DNA of 64,000 nt from positions 62,001 to 126,000 of the forward strand of contig CAMVIM010000003.1 in the NCBI GenBank assembly GCA_947167515.1. Reading direction: 5' to 3'. Shown one piece after another: positions 51,653 through 61,682 of the stretch. The translations under genes were made by a program, and so were the position numbers. Origin of the DNA: an uncultured Prevotellaceae bacterium. Lineage in GTDB: Bacteria > Bacteroidota > Bacteroidia > Bacteroidales > Bacteroidaceae. Numbering within the stretch: position 1 is the first letter of the stretch; each line of letters starts with the position of its first letter. The notes under the pieces were generated by a model. The model had not been told where the DNA came from. It worked only from the letters and a program-made list of their open reading frames with translations, and did not search any database.

Positions 51653-54589
51653 TTATTTGACCAGCACCTTGGCAGACTTTCCGTTGGCTCTCACTACGTA
51701 AATGCCTGGTGTCAGCACTGAGGTTGCAGACACTTGGGCTCCCGATGCCGTATAGACTTCAAAAGTGGCGGCACCATCCACGTAGATACGTCCATCGACG
51801 GTGCGTACACGGAGTTTTCCATTGCCTGACGAGGTGGCTGTCAGGTCTGTGATGGCAGTCGGAACGGTACCTCCTTCGGTGGCTGTAGCTATGACCACCC
51901 AGCCCAATTCGTCTCTGTATTTCTCGTCTGTGGTGCCGATGCTAATTTCCTTGCCGTCTTCGCCAGTGAAGCTGTGTTCGAGTGTACGTCTAGCCCTGAT
52001 ACCAGTCACCCATGTTTTGTCTTCTCTCTTTTCGGTCGCGTTGGTGCGACGCATCATGGTGACGGAGGGGAAATTGTTGGTTTGCAGGTCTGCCAAGATG
52101 ACGGGGTTGTAGAACGACGCTGCTTCCATGGTCTTTTCTCCACCGATTTCGGTCTCGATACGGAAAGTGTTCTCTCTTAGAGCGGATCCATATATCTTGT
52201 TGTCGCTCCCCAAGCCTGCGGCAATCATAATGCCGTTCTCTTCGTCCACCATACCAAGGCCTGGCTCAATGGCAAGGTAATTGACATTCAAACTGGTGGC
52301 TATTTTCCGTCCGGATGCCACTTCGGGGTAGATGATGAACTTGAAACCAGTGTTGGTAATGTCGAATATACGGATGGACAAGCCTGTTGACTTGCTGGTG
52401 GAAGTGGTATTGGCATATGCGGTGTTGTTGACCACTTCCGTTAAAACGACAGGAGTGACACCTTCTGGGAATGGCTGCTGGAAGGTCACTTCTGTCACGT
52501 CAGTGTAGGAATTGCTTGTAGCCTTGTTGGCTGATATGTTGCCCACTTCGTAGTTGAGGTCGCCAAACTTGCCGTACCCGTCGTTAAGCGCAAGGAATGG
52601 CACTTCGATGGCTGATGAGAAATTAGCGGTATTCGTGTTCCAGGGCAGCACCCTATACTTGAAATTGTTACGCCCCGTTGCGTTGCTTGTCACATTGCTG
52701 ATTGTGAAAGAGGCGTTTTCGTTCGACAGGATGCCGACAAACAGACGGTGGTTGGAATCGGGGAACGGGGTGTCGTAGTTCACCGTGTTGTCCTCTGTGG
52801 TGCTGACGCGCAGATTGCCGTACTGGAAACCTTCAATGCCTTGTGCCGGGTCAACGTTCACGGTCACTTCGTTGGTGTACTTATAGGTGGAGGATGAAGT
52901 GCTGTTGTAGGGAATGGCCCTGACGCGATAGGTGTAGGTGTCGGGGTCAGACACTTCGTCGGTGTAGGTGTAACTGACTCCAGCACTCGAATTCTTGTCC
53001 TTGGGAGTGACGGTGCCCACCTCTTTGTAAACGCTGGAAGTGAGGGACTTGCGCTGAATGCTGATGGTGCTCATCAGGTCGCCGTTGGGGTCTTCCCATG
53101 TGAGTGTCACGGTCTTGCTCCTGCTGTTATACTTAGACGTGAGTGTACCGAGGTCTGCCATGGGGGGGGTAGTGGGAATCTTTTGGATAGAAGCGTTGTA
53201 GCCCATGCCTTCGTTCATGTTGGCATAGTATTGGCCGAGGGTGGATAGTTCGCCTCCCTTATAGATTTTGGATCCGTCTTGTTCACTGTTCCAGTAATAA
53301 TAGCGTTCCACATATTTGCTGGCATTGAGTTTCTCCAGAATGGGCTTTGTGCCATCGTAACATACCTTCTGGTTGTTAGCGGAGAAGGTGATGTTGTCCC
53401 AATCATCCCTATCAGGTGCTTGAGCAAAGACACCACCGCTACTCCAGTTGCTTTTATTCCAGCTGGCACCCCAAACCCATTCGGATATCCAGATAGGGCG
53501 ACCACCGTAATTATTGTAGTAGTTCGAGAAATCGCCGAAGGATCCGGCTCCCCAGTAACAGTGAAGGTCGAGGATGTCGCATCGCCAACCACGTGCATCA
53601 ATGGCGCTGATGAAGGATTGAAGATGGCTCCAACTGCCGTCATGTGAAGACTCGGAACAGAGTCGCATGCCAGTGCGCATGAGGTTCTCCCAGTTGGCCA
53701 GCACGGTGGCCACATCCTGTGGAGAAGGGTCGGCTGAGTTGCCTGGCTCGTTGTTGGTCTTCAGGTGACAAGAATAAGTTACGCTACCACATGAGGATGG
53801 AGATGGCCAGTCCTCATAGATGTGGTGAGGCACACACTCGGTGTCGGGGTAGCGGTCTTCTCCAAGACCAAAAGAGTAGCAACTGGTTACGTTGAGGGCT
53901 TGTGTGATATTATACCCTGTGTCGTTGGCCAAACTTGCCTTGTGGGCATTTTGCCACTTGAAGATGCGGTAAGACGAGATGCGCTGGTCGAGAATGGCTG
54001 GTAATGTGCTGATTTCAAGGTCTTCCTGGTCGGCTATGAAGCAACGGCTGTAGCCCCAGCCTCCTGTGCCGATGGCGAAGGTGACCATGTAGCCACGCTT
54101 CAGTTTGAAGGAACGAATCTGGTTGTTCAAGGTGGCGGTGGTGAGCGTCTTCATGTATCCGCCGGAATGACCTTCGGAATAGTCGTTGCAGGCTTCACCC
54201 CCGAAATTCTGCTCGGTGTAGCAGGTCAGCGGCTTTATGTTGCTGGAGTAGGGAAAAACGATGGCACCCCGGTTGTACATCTTCACTTGACAGTTGGTAC
54301 CATTGACAGCTCTCACACCATTGATGTAGATGTGGCTCATCCAGCTGCTGATGACCTTGCTGGGCTTGACGCTGGAGAGAATGAGTACAGCGTGTTCCGT
54401 GTTCTGGATGTCCACGCTGCCTGTGGTGGTGAATGGCGTTGCATTGGTGATGATGTAATCGACATCGGTGGTCAGTTGTACGCCATCAGTCACTTGTGTG
54501 ACCGTGGTTTTTGTGTTGGCGGCATTGGCTGCAAGCCCGAGAGCCATGAGCAATGCGAAAGTGAGTTGTTTCAGTTTCATAGTTATCAT
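51653..54589 (-). CDS. GH128-like secreted glycoside hydrolase with T9SS tail
   Basis: 978 residues from 54589, or 975 from the ATG at 54580 (MKLKQLTFALLMALGLAANA), which gives a standard signal peptide. After a beta-rich N-terminal module (about 25-210) comes a glycosyl-hydrolase catalytic-core domain (about 215-480). Candidate catalytic Glu residues are in LKTNNEPGNSADPS and RPIWISEWVWGASW, with LDLHCYWG before the second, as in GH128 endo-beta-1,3-glucanases. Then an Fn3 module (about 500-595), a further beta region, and a T9SS sorting tail (FEVYTASGAQVSATSVLTPG to the end). Co-transcribed with the M64 peptidase. Confidence 0.82.
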   Translation of the reverse strand: MITMKLKQLTFALLMALGLAANAANTKTTVTQVTDGVQLTTDVDYIITNATPFTTTGSVDIQNTEHAVLILSSVKPSKVISSWMSHIYINGVRAVNGTNCQVKMYNRGAIVFPYSSNIKPLTCYTEQNFGGEACNDYSEGHSGGYMKTLTTATLNNQIRSFKLKRGYMVTFAIGTGGWGYSRCFIADQEDLEISTLPAILDQRISSYRIFKWQNAHKASLANDTGYNITQALNVTSCYSFGLGEDRYPDTECVPHHIYEDWPSPSSCGSVTYSCHLKTNNEPGNSADPSPQDVATVLANWENLMRTGMRLCSESSHDGSWSHLQSFISAIDARGWRCDILDLHCYWGAGSFGDFSNYYNNYGGRPIWISEWVWGASWNKSNWSSGGVFAQAPDRDDWDNITFSANNQKVCYDGTKPILEKLNASKYVERYYYWNSEQDGSKIYKGGELSTLGQYYANMNEGMGYNASIQKIPTTPPMADLGTLTSKYNSRSKTVTLTWEDPNGDLMSTISIQRKSLTSSVYKEVGTVTPKDKNSSAGVSYTYTDEVSDPDTYTYRVRAIPYNSTSSSTYKYTNEVTVNVDPAQGIEGFQYGNLRVSTTEDNTVNYDTPFPDSNHRLFVGILSNENASFTISNVTSNATGRNNFKYRVLPWNTNTANFSSAIEVPFLALNDGYGKFGDLNYEVGNISANKATSNSYTDVTEVTFQQPFPEGVTPVVLTEVVNNTAYANTTSTSKSTGLSIRIFDITNTGFKFIIYPEVASGRKIATSLNVNYLAIEPGLGMVDEENGIMIAAGLGSDNKIYGSALRENTFRIETEIGGEKTMEAASFYNPVILADLQTNNFPSVTMMRRTNATEKREDKTWVTGIRARRTLEHSFTGEDGKEISIGTTDEKYRDELGWVVIATATEGGTVPTAITDLTATSSGNGKLRVRTVDGRIYVDGAATFEVYTASGAQVSATSVLTPGIYVVRANGKSAKVLVK

Positions 54590-54669
54590 AGGTTTTTAGT
54601 TTGTTTTCTTTGGTAGGGTTATTATATGGGGTAAATAGGCTTAATAGGTCTTGATGGGTTTGTGTGGGT

Positions 54670-56109
54670 TTATTGGGCGGTGTAGAAGTCGGTGATTCTG
54701 ATGATGGCACGGGTGCAGACGGGACAGAAGTCCTGCACCTCGTTGATTTTCATGCGGCACTCTTGAGCAGGACGGTAGCAGCCTTTGCTCTGATAGCCAG
54801 CTCCTTCAAAAACGCCGACCACTTGGGTACACTTGTTGAGGGCAGCCATAGCCTTGGAGTCGCTCTTGTCAATCTTCTTGAAGTCGGGCACCTTGGGGTC
54901 GAGCGGTGTGGGGATGGGTTGCTTCTTGGGCATGAGGTCGGCCCACTTCGTGTTGAAATCCTTGAGGGTGGTGATGTTCGGTTCCCACGGCTCGGTGTCG
55001 GCAGGATACCACTCGGTGTCCATGTCGTCGTAGGCATATTCGTCAGCCAGACCTGCGTAACTGTGACCGAACTCGTGTACGAACACCTCCTTGAAGGTGG
55101 GGTGGTCGCTGGTGGAGAAGGTCACCTGATTGTAGATGCCACCACCACCGTAGGTGTCGGAGTTGACCAGCACCATGATGTGCTCAAAAGGAACGCCTGA
55201 CAGCAGGTCGTAGATGCGGTGCATATCCTGTGACATGAGGTAGCGGTCGGTATAGAAAGTGTCGTAGTGACTGCCGGCAGGAGTGGTGTGCCAGATGTTG
55301 CGATGGGGAACGGTGGGGCCTGCTTCGCGTGAAGGAGCAGCTACGGCCACTACGTTGAAGCGGTTTTTCAGCGACTTGAAGGGTTCGCGCTCGAAGAGGG
55401 CATCCACAGCACGCTCGCAATCATGGTAGAACTTGCCCATCTGAGCCTCGGTGTAGCCTTCAGCCACAATGGCGAGGTCGATGCACCCTGTGATGTCCAC
55501 ACCGCTGAATGGGTCATATTCGGAAGCGGTGTAGTCACGTCCCTTTCCGCTGCGAGGCTCATTGGCGGCAGAGGGACGGGAAAGATTGCCGTCCTGTGCG
55601 TTGGCAGGTTTCCACACATAGTAGAACGGGATGCCGTTGTCACCTATCTTGCGGATGAGGATGTCTTTGGGGTCAACCGTATGGGTCATTTCTGTGGTCA
55701 CTGCTTGATGGTTGTTGGTCAAGGTGACGGTCACATCGATGGGTCTTTTGGGGAAAGGCACGTTGTAGGAGGTCTCGAAAGCTTTGTCAACATGCTTGGC
55801 TTCATCGTATTGTAGCCACTCTTGGAACAGGGTGGAGAAGGTGTTCACGTAAATCACCTGTTGCGTGGCGTGATCACGAACGGTCACTTGTCCGTTACCG
55901 TTCAGAAACTTTTCTGACAGGCGGCTCTTTCGGCCAGCCCACTTGTCCTGCTTCTTCAGTTCTTGCAGGTAGATGTGTTGTTCTTTAGCATTGCCAGCAA
56001 AGATGTAGTCGAGGCGCAGCGTGGCATCTTCAAAGAACTCTTCGAAGGATTGTGCCTGTGCGGAGAGCAAGCAGCAGAAGGTCAATAATATCGTTAGTGT
56101 TCGTTTCAT
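54670..56109 (-). CDS. M64-family (IgA-peptidase-like) zinc metallopeptidase
   Basis: 479 residues. Signal peptide 1-20 (ends LLSAQAQ). N-terminal beta domain (about 20-140), then the peptidase domain. Seen: DLAIVAEGYTEAQMGKFYHD, NRFNVVAVAAPSREAG, MVLVNSDTYGGGGIYNQV and the zinc motif FVHEFGHSYAGLADEY (HExxH). The C-terminus has a Cys-rich region (CYRPAQECRM, then FCPVCTRAI). Peptidase M64 includes IgA1-cleaving enzymes of gut bacteria; this substrate is not shown by sequence. No T9SS tail is visible. First gene of an operon with the GH128-like enzyme. Confidence 0.92.
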   Translation of the reverse strand: MKRTLTILLTFCCLLSAQAQSFEEFFEDATLRLDYIFAGNAKEQHIYLQELKKQDKWAGRKSRLSEKFLNGNGQVTVRDHATQQVIYVNTFSTLFQEWLQYDEAKHVDKAFETSYNVPFPKRPIDVTVTLTNNHQAVTTEMTHTVDPKDILIRKIGDNGIPFYYVWKPANAQDGNLSRPSAANEPRSGKGRDYTASEYDPFSGVDITGCIDLAIVAEGYTEAQMGKFYHDCERAVDALFEREPFKSLKNRFNVVAVAAPSREAGPTVPHRNIWHTTPAGSHYDTFYTDRYLMSQDMHRIYDLLSGVPFEHIMVLVNSDTYGGGGIYNQVTFSTSDHPTFKEVFVHEFGHSYAGLADEYAYDDMDTEWYPADTEPWEPNITTLKDFNTKWADLMPKKQPIPTPLDPKVPDFKKIDKSDSKAMAALNKCTQVVGVFEGAGYQSKGCYRPAQECRMKINEVQDFCPVCTRAIIRITDFYTAQ

Positions 56110-56138
56110 TAAATGTTGGTTATGGTGTAGTTAGGTTG

Positions 56139-56146
56139 CAAAGGTA
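56139..56146 (-). promoter_or_regulatory. Possible -7 box for the M64 gene
   Basis: CAAAGGTA on the plus strand is TACCTTTG on the minus strand, 30 bp ahead of the M64 ATG. Confidence 0.4.
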
Positions 56147-56155
56147 AGCAAAAAA

Positions 56156-56197
56156 ATAATGTGAAAGAAAAACTTGGCCATTTTTCTTTCACATTAT
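56156..56197 (-). terminator. Terminator of uvrA
   Basis: ATAATGTGAAAGAAAAA and TTTTTCTTTCACATTAT form a perfect 17-bp stem around an 8-nt loop, 8 bp past the uvrA stop. Confidence 0.8.
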
Positions 56198-56204
56198 TTA
56201 TAAA

Positions 56205-59048
56205 TTATAACATTTTGTCCTGTAAGAACTGTCCTGTGTAACTGTATGGGCATTGCGCCACCTCTTCGGGAGTGCCTGTCACCACCACGTTTCCGCCCGC
56301 TTGTCCTCCTTCGGGGCCGAGGTCGATGATGTGGTCGGCACATTTGATGATGTCCATATTGTGTTCGATGATGAGGATGGTATGTCCACGTGCAATCAGA
56401 GCGTTGAAAGCATCGAGGAGTTTTCGGATGTCGTGGAAATGCAGCCCTGTTGTCGGTTCGTCGAAGATGAAAAGGGTGGGTTCCGCTTTCTCCTGGCTGA
56501 GGTAGTAGGCGAGCTTGATGCGCTGATTTTCTCCGCCAGAGAGGGTGGAGGAGGTTTGTCCGAGTTTGATGTATCCCAATCCTACATCTTGCAAAGGCTT
56601 CATCTTTTCCACAATCTTGTTCTGCCCATGCAAGGCGAAGAACTCAATGGCTTGATTGATGGTCATTTCCATGATGTCGTAGGCATTCATGCCTTGAAAC
56701 TTCACCTCCAGAATGTCGCTCTTGAATCGTTTGCCGTGACAGGCTTCACATTCCAAGACGAGGTCGTTCATGAACTGCATCTCTACGGTTACGGTGCCTT
56801 CCCCCTTGCACTCTTCGCATCGGCCACCTTCTGCGTTAAAAGAGAAGTAGGCAGGCGTGTATCCCATCTGCTTCGCCAACTGCTGATTGGCAAGGAGTTT
56901 GCGTATCTCATCCCATGCGCCGATGTACGTCACGGGGTTGGAGCGCGAGGAGGTGCCGATGGGGTTCTGGTTGACAAAATCAACGTGCTTGATGAGGTTT
57001 ATGTCGCCTTCCAGTTTTGAGAACAATCCAGGTTTTTCGGCACTTTCGTTCAGGTGGCGTTTCATTGCCAGGTAGAGGATGTCGCGCACCAGCGTGGATT
57101 TTCCAGAACCAGAAACGCCCGTCACGCAGGTCATCACGTTCAGGGGAAACTTCACGTCGATGTCTTTCAGATTGTTGGCACGGGCATTCTTCACCAAGAT
57201 GTAGTTGTTCCAGGGGCGCCGGCTTTCAGGGAGAGCGATGGTTTCGCGACCACTCAGGTAATCGAGCGTGTGGGATTGCACGTCTTTCACTTGCTTGGGG
57301 TCTGGGTTGGGTGTTCCTGCATACATGATTTTTCCGCCCAATCTCCCTGCATCAGGGCCTATGTCGATGATGAAGTCGGCAGCGCGCATGATTTCTTCGT
57401 CATGCTCCACCACGATGACCGTGTTGCCCAGTTGCTGTAGTTGTCTGAGCACACGGATGAGGCGTTGAGTGTCGCGCGAGTGCAATCCGATGCTCGGTTC
57501 GTCCAAGATGTACATGCTTCCCACCAGCGAGGAGCCGAGGCTTGTGGCGAGATTGATGCGTTGGCTTTCACCGCCCGAAAGGGAGTTGCTGAGTCGTGCC
57601 AGAGTCAGGTAACTGAGACCCACATCGACCAAGAACTGGAGGCGGCTCCTGATTTCGGTGAGTAGCCTTTGGGCAATCTTGGCTTCCTGCTTCGTCACCT
57701 TCAGGGTGCGGAAGAACTCGTGCAGGTCGGCGATGGAAAGTTCGCAGAGGTCAGTGATGCTTTTGCCGCCCACCTTCACATATTCCGCTTCCTTCTTCAG
57801 CCGCCTTCCATGACAAGTGGGGCAGACTGTTTTGCCTCTGTATCGTGCCAGCATCACGCGATACTGTATTTTATACTGGTTCTCTCGGAGCATGCGGAAG
57901 AACTCGTCGATGCAGATGGAATGGTTGCCCCATTCGTTCTCTTCATACACTCCATGCCACAGCACATCTTTCTGCCGCTGAGTCAGTTGACTATAAGGTG
58001 TGAAGACGGGAAAGTTTTCGTATTTCTCAGCCCTTCTGACAAATTCCTTTTTCCATTCCGACATCTTCTCTCCCTTCCAGCAAACGACAGCTCCATCATA
58101 TACGGAAAGTTCTGGGTCGGGAATGACAAGGCTTTCGTCGATGCCGATGATTTTGCCGTAACCCTCACATTCGGGGCAGGCACCAACAGGCGAGTTGAAC
58201 GAAAACATTTGGTCGGTTGGTTCTTCAAATTCGATGCCGTCGGCTTCAAACTTCAGCGAGAATGCCTTCACATCTCCGTTCTCAAACTTCAGCACACATT
58301 GTCCGTCACCCTCATAAAGTGCGGTGTTGGCCGAATCGACCAGACGGTTGATGGTCGCCTTGTCGTTCGCCACCTTCATACGGTCAATCACCAGAAGAAT
58401 GGAAATCTTACTCCCTCCCTGCTGGGAGGGTGAGGGGAGAGTCTTTATTAAATCCGTTATCCTCATCACCTCTCCATCCACCTCCACACGCTGGAAACCG
58501 CTTTTGTAATCCACGTCCAGTTGTTCTGCCAATGTCCTTCCGCTCCTCACCTTCAGTGGGGTCATCACCATCAGTTTCATGCCCTCCTCGTGAGCGAGCA
58601 GGCACTCGATGATATCATTTGTCGTGTTCTTCTTCACCTCTTGACCGCTTACGGGAGAATACGTGCGTCCGATGCGGGCATAGAGCATACGCAGATAGTC
58701 ATAAATCTCAGTGCTGGTGCCGACGGTCGAGCGTGGATTTCGGCTGCTCACTTTCTGCTCGATGGCGATGGCGGGTGAGATGCCTTCGATGAAGTCACAT
58801 TCGGGCTTTTTCAGACGTCCCATGAATTGCCGTGCATACGTCGAAAGGCTTTCCACATAGCGCCGTTGTCCTTCGGCATAGAGTGTGTCGAACGCCAGCG
58901 ATGACTTACCGCTGCCGCTCACACCCGTGATGACCACAAACTTGTCGTGTGGAATCTTTACATCGATGTTTTTTAGGTTGTTCACCCTTGCGCCTCTCAC
59001 ACTGATGAAATCCTTCAGTTCTGCGCGTTTTTGTTGTATCTTTTTCAT
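56205..59048 (-). CDS. uvrA: UvrABC excinuclease subunit A
   Basis: 947 residues, normal length. Damage recognition in nucleotide excision repair. Two ABC modules: Walker [10 protein letters not shown] near residue 42 and GVSGSGKST in the C-terminal half; signatures [12 protein letters not shown] and [12 protein letters not shown]; zinc Cys pairs in [20 protein letters not shown] and [11 protein letters not shown]. Unusual: residues about 203-213 ([10 protein letters not shown]) are encoded by a GC-rich palindrome at 58411-58442 that looks inserted into a surface loop. TAnnTTTG match (TAACTTTG, minus strand) at 59059-59066. Confidence 0.97.
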   Translation of the reverse strand: MKKIQQKRAELKDFISVRGARVNNLKNIDVKIPHDKFVVITGVSGSGKSSLAFDTLYAEGQRRYVESLSTYARQFMGRLKKPECDFIEGISPAIAIEQKVSSRNPRSTVGTSTEIYDYLRMLYARIGRTYSPVSGQEVKKNTTNDIIECLLAHEEGMKLMVMTPLKVRSGRTLAEQLDVDYKSGFQRVEVDGEVMRITDLIKTLPSPSQQGGSKISILLVIDRMKVANDKATINRLVDSANTALYEGDGQCVLKFENGDVKAFSLKFEADGIEFEEPTDQMFSFNSPVGACPECEGYGKIIGIDESLVIPDPELSVYDGAVVCWKGEKMSEWKKEFVRRAEKYENFPVFTPYSQLTQRQKDVLWHGVYEENEWGNHSICIDEFFRMLRENQYKIQYRVMLARYRGKTVCPTCHGRRLKKEAEYVKVGGKSITDLCELSIADLHEFFRTLKVTKQEAKIAQRLLTEIRSRLQFLVDVGLSYLTLARLSNSLSGGESQRINLATSLGSSLVGSMYILDEPSIGLHSRDTQRLIRVLRQLQQLGNTVIVVEHDEEIMRAADFIIDIGPDAGRLGGKIMYAGTPNPDPKQVKDVQSHTLDYLSGRETIALPESRRPWNNYILVKNARANNLKDIDVKFPLNVMTCVTGVSGSGKSTLVRDILYLAMKRHLNESAEKPGLFSKLEGDINLIKHVDFVNQNPIGTSSRSNPVTYIGAWDEIRKLLANQQLAKQMGYTPAYFSFNAEGGRCEECKGEGTVTVEMQFMNDLVLECEACHGKRFKSDILEVKFQGMNAYDIMEMTINQAIEFFALHGQNKIVEKMKPLQDVGLGYIKLGQTSSTLSGGENQRIKLAYYLSQEKAEPTLFIFDEPTTGLHFHDIRKLLDAFNALIARGHTILIIEHNMDIIKCADHIIDLGPEGGQAGGNVVVTGTPEEVAQCPYSYTGQFLQDKML
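58411..58442 (-). repeat. GC-rich palindrome inserted in frame in uvrA
   Basis: CTCCCTCCCTGCTGGGAGGG followed by TGAGGGGAGAG. Core stem CCCTCCC-TGCT-GGGAGGG. Adds about ten residues to a UvrA loop. Confidence 0.6.
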
Positions 59049-59146
59049 AAATCGGCTACAAAGTTAGGAAAAAAACAGGTACTGGTGATGTTTTTTAGGA
59101 GAAAGATGCATGGAATGAATATTTTTTCTTACATTTGGCGCAGATT

Positions 59147-59773
59147 ATGAGAAAGATTGTGAAGAGCCTTTTGTGGGTTGCCCTGCTGCTGTTGGGTTGC
59201 GGAGAACCGCAAGAGGTGGTCGTGCTGACAGGCGAGGAGGCGTTTCGCGAGGGTGACCTCGTCATGCGATGTGGCTATGGTGTGGAGAGTAAGGCGGTGA
59301 CAGAAGCCAGCCAATCCATTTATTCCCACATCGGCATGCTGCACTACGACGGGTTGCTGGGGCAATGGATGGTCGTTCATGCCGTGCCTGACGAAGCTGA
59401 AAGGGGTGAACCTGAGTGGTTGAAGTGCGAACGGCTTTCGGACTTCTATGCAGCCGATCGTGCCATGCGAGGGGCGTGGATGAGGGTCGATTGTTCCGAT
59501 GCTGTGGCTGGTGCAGCTGTTCGTTATGCGTTGCAGAAGGTGAAGCAGAAAGTGGTGTTCGACAACGACTATTTGCTCTCCGACACCACCAGCCTCTATT
59601 GCACGGAACTCATTTGGCAGGCTTATCTCCATCAGGGCATCGACCTCAGCGACAGCCGCCGTCACGATGTGCCGCTGCTTTTCAGCAAGGACGGAGAGTG
59701 CATCTTTCCTGTAGATATAGAAGAAAGTGATAAGATATTATTTGTTCAACCTCTAAAAACTCAAAGAAAATGA
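59147..59773 (+). CDS. YiiX-like permuted papain-fold lipoprotein hydrolase
   Basis: 208 residues from ATG at 59147; a TTG 12 bases earlier is less likely. Signal with lipobox LLGC (Cys near residue 17). Permuted NlpC/P60 (YiiX/YebB) motifs: REGDLVMRCG, the His of SIYSHIGMLHYDG and the Cys of TSLYCTELIWQAYLHQG, which is the expected H-then-C order for a permuted papain fold. Likely acts on peptidoglycan stem peptides or lipids at the envelope. Its stop overlaps the next start by 4 bp (ATGA). Confidence 0.82.
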   Translation: MRKIVKSLLWVALLLLGCGEPQEVVVLTGEEAFREGDLVMRCGYGVESKAVTEASQSIYSHIGMLHYDGLLGQWMVVHAVPDEAERGEPEWLKCERLSDFYAADRAMRGAWMRVDCSDAVAGAAVRYALQKVKQKVVFDNDYLLSDTTSLYCTELIWQAYLHQGIDLSDSRRHDVPLLFSKDGECIFPVDIEESDKILFVQPLKTQRK

Positions 59774-60162
59774 AGAAAATTCTTTCCATTCTCAGCCTTG
59801 CCCTCGTGGCTTTGGCATTCGTGTCTTGTTCCAAGAATTCGCCCGAAGGCGTTGTGCAGGAGTATTTCACTCATGTGCAGAAAGGACAGTATGAAGAGGC
59901 TATTGACCTGCTCTACTTCAAGAAGGGTCTTTCCGACAAGGACAAGGAGCAGCTGGTGAGCATGTTCCGCGAGAAAGGTTCGAAGGAGTATGACAAGAAG
60001 GGCGGCATCTCAGAAGTGGTCATCGACAACGTGCAGATGCAGGAAGATGGCAATGCTGCTTTGGTCAACTACACCATCAAGTACGGCGACGGTTCTGCAA
60101 AGAGCGACAAGAACAAGGTGGTCAAGGTGGATGACAAGTGGCTGCTCGATTCGGGCAAGTAA
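59770..60162 (+). CDS. DUF4878-like small lipoprotein
   Basis: 130 residues. Lipobox FVSC (Cys at residue 20). The mature part SPEGVVQEYFTHVQKGQYEEAIDLL and the ending KVVKVDDKWLLDSGK show the NTF2-like cystatin pattern of DUF4878 proteins. Function unknown. Translationally coupled to the YiiX-like gene. Confidence 0.82.
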   Translation: MKKILSILSLALVALAFVSCSKNSPEGVVQEYFTHVQKGQYEEAIDLLYFKKGLSDKDKEQLVSMFREKGSKEYDKKGGISEVVIDNVQMQEDGNAALVNYTIKYGDGSAKSDKNKVVKVDDKWLLDSGK

Positions 60163-60228
60163 ACGCCATTTTTGACACTTCACAAGCGTTTGATTGTTAC
60201 AACGGCGTTTTGCCTTCCTCACAAGCGT

Positions 60229-61446
60229 TTATCGTTGATAACAGAAATAGTGCTTACGGATTTTTTTAGTGGCAAGCGATGTGCTCAGCATGTCGCTTGC
60301 TTCCGTTAGGTCGCGTGTGGTACCGTCGTTGAAGCGGATTTCGATTTGGTCATCGTCGAGGGAGTACATGTCTTTGCCTACCTCAATGTTGGAAATGAGA
60401 TAGTTGGCATCGTCGAGGGAAATGTGGTAGCGTTGTGCCAGTTCCTCGAGCTTTTCCTGTTTGTGCTCGTTGGAGAAGGGTTCGTCGCTCATCTCCACCT
60501 TGAAGATGTTGCGGTTGATGAAATCTTTGGCAAGTAAGGAAAGGATGGGGTCGGGGTGGTCGCACCACACCTTCATGGCTGACCAGATGTCGTTGTCATC
60601 GAGGGTCAGATAATGACGTAAGCAATCGGGATTGTGGAAGAATGTCTTGCGGTCAATCGTGTTGTAGAGGAAGAAGCGAAGGGCAGGGGAGGCAAAGAGT
60701 TCCATTCCCTGATGGGCCAGTTGCTTTGCGCGTAGCAGAGCGTTAATCATCACGTGCTCGGCAGCTACGGAGGTCTTGTGCAGATACACCTGCCAATACA
60801 TGAGGCGGCGGCTGACGAGGTAGTTCTCGATGGAGTAGATGCCTTTCTTATCGACAACCAGTTGGTCATCCACCATATCGAGCATGTCGATGATGCGTGA
60901 AGAGCCGATGTTGGCCTCGTTCACCCCCGTGAAGAAGGCATCGCGCTTGAGGTAGTCAAGCCTGTCCATGTCGAGTTGTGAGGAGATGAGCTGATGGAGG
61001 AAGCGTTTGGGGTATTCGTCCTTGAAAATCTTGATGGCGAGAGAGAGTTGTCCGCGAAACTCGTCATTCATCTGTTCCATCACCATCAACGAGATGTCCT
61101 CATGACTTACGCCGCTGATGAGGGTGTGTTCCAATACATGACTGAAAGGTCCGTGCCCGATGTCGTGCAAGAGGATGGCTGCCTGCACCGCTTCTGCCTC
61201 GCTGTCGAAGATGAAGTGCCCCTTCTGTTGCAGGGAAAAGATAGCCTTTCCCATCAGGTGGAAAGCACCTAACGAGTGCTGAAAACGGGTGTGTTGTGCT
61301 CCAGGATAAACGATGTTGGCACCCCCCAGTTGCTTGATGCGGCTGAGACGGTAGAAGGCAGGGTGACGCACGATGTCGAGCAACAAGCCGCGCGGCACGC
61401 GGATGAAACCAAACACGGGGTCGTTGATGATTTTTGCTGACTGCAC
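60229..61446 (-). CDS. HD-domain phosphohydrolase (dNTPase/SAMHD1-like)
   Basis: 405 residues; starts at GTG 61446, since no in-frame ATG lies upstream before a stop. Metal site: His in HTRFQHSLG, HD in AILLHDIGHGPFSHVLEH and a downstream Asp in LDMDRLDYLKRDAFFTG. The layout fits the dGTPase/SAMHD1 group, which hydrolyses dNTPs; the nucleotide preference is not known. A heptanucleotide tract begins 6 bp upstream of the GTG. Confidence 0.88.
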   Translation of the reverse strand: MQSAKIINDPVFGFIRVPRGLLLDIVRHPAFYRLSRIKQLGGANIVYPGAQHTRFQHSLGAFHLMGKAIFSLQQKGHFIFDSEAEAVQAAILLHDIGHGPFSHVLEHTLISGVSHEDISLMVMEQMNDEFRGQLSLAIKIFKDEYPKRFLHQLISSQLDMDRLDYLKRDAFFTGVNEANIGSSRIIDMLDMVDDQLVVDKKGIYSIENYLVSRRLMYWQVYLHKTSVAAEHVMINALLRAKQLAHQGMELFASPALRFFLYNTIDRKTFFHNPDCLRHYLTLDDNDIWSAMKVWCDHPDPILSLLAKDFINRNIFKVEMSDEPFSNEHKQEKLEELAQRYHISLDDANYLISNIEVGKDMYSLDDDQIEIRFNDGTTRDLTEASDMLSTSLATKKIRKHYFCYQR

Positions 61447-61451
61447 GATGA

Positions 61452-61485
61452 GAATTAGGAATTAGGAGTTAGGAATTAGGAGTTG
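61452..61485. repeat. Heptanucleotide tract upstream of the HD gene
   Basis: GAATTAG, GAATTAG, GAGTTAG, GAATTAG, GAGTTG, immediately before the GTG start at 61446. Confidence 0.8.
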
Positions 61486-61552
61486 TCATGCGGGATGCAA
61501 GCATCGCATTAGCTCAACTGTCAAATGTGGCGGAGGTTTTATTGCGGCAAGC

Positions 61553-61643
61553 CGCCGAAAGAAAAATAGGTAAAAACAAGTAAAAATAGATAAAAATATT
61601 TTTCTTTATTTTTTATGTCTTTTTTTATATTTTTCTTTCGGCG
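61553..61643. repeat. Inverted repeat between HD gene and pyrF
   Basis: CGCCGAAAGAAAAATA at 61553-61568 and TATTTTTCTTTCGGCG at 61628-61643: 16 bp, perfect, with a 59-bp loop of A/T. May serve as a terminator for pyrF or as a structured element. Confidence 0.65.
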
Positions 61644-61682
61644 CCAACGGCGCAATTAACTTTTGATGTTTATGTTTCACTG

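Noticed and set aside
60163-60228. Terminator between the DUF4878-like and HD genes
   Set aside because: AAACGCC and GGCGTTT could pair, but the loop is about 39 nt and there is no tight stem; left uncalled.
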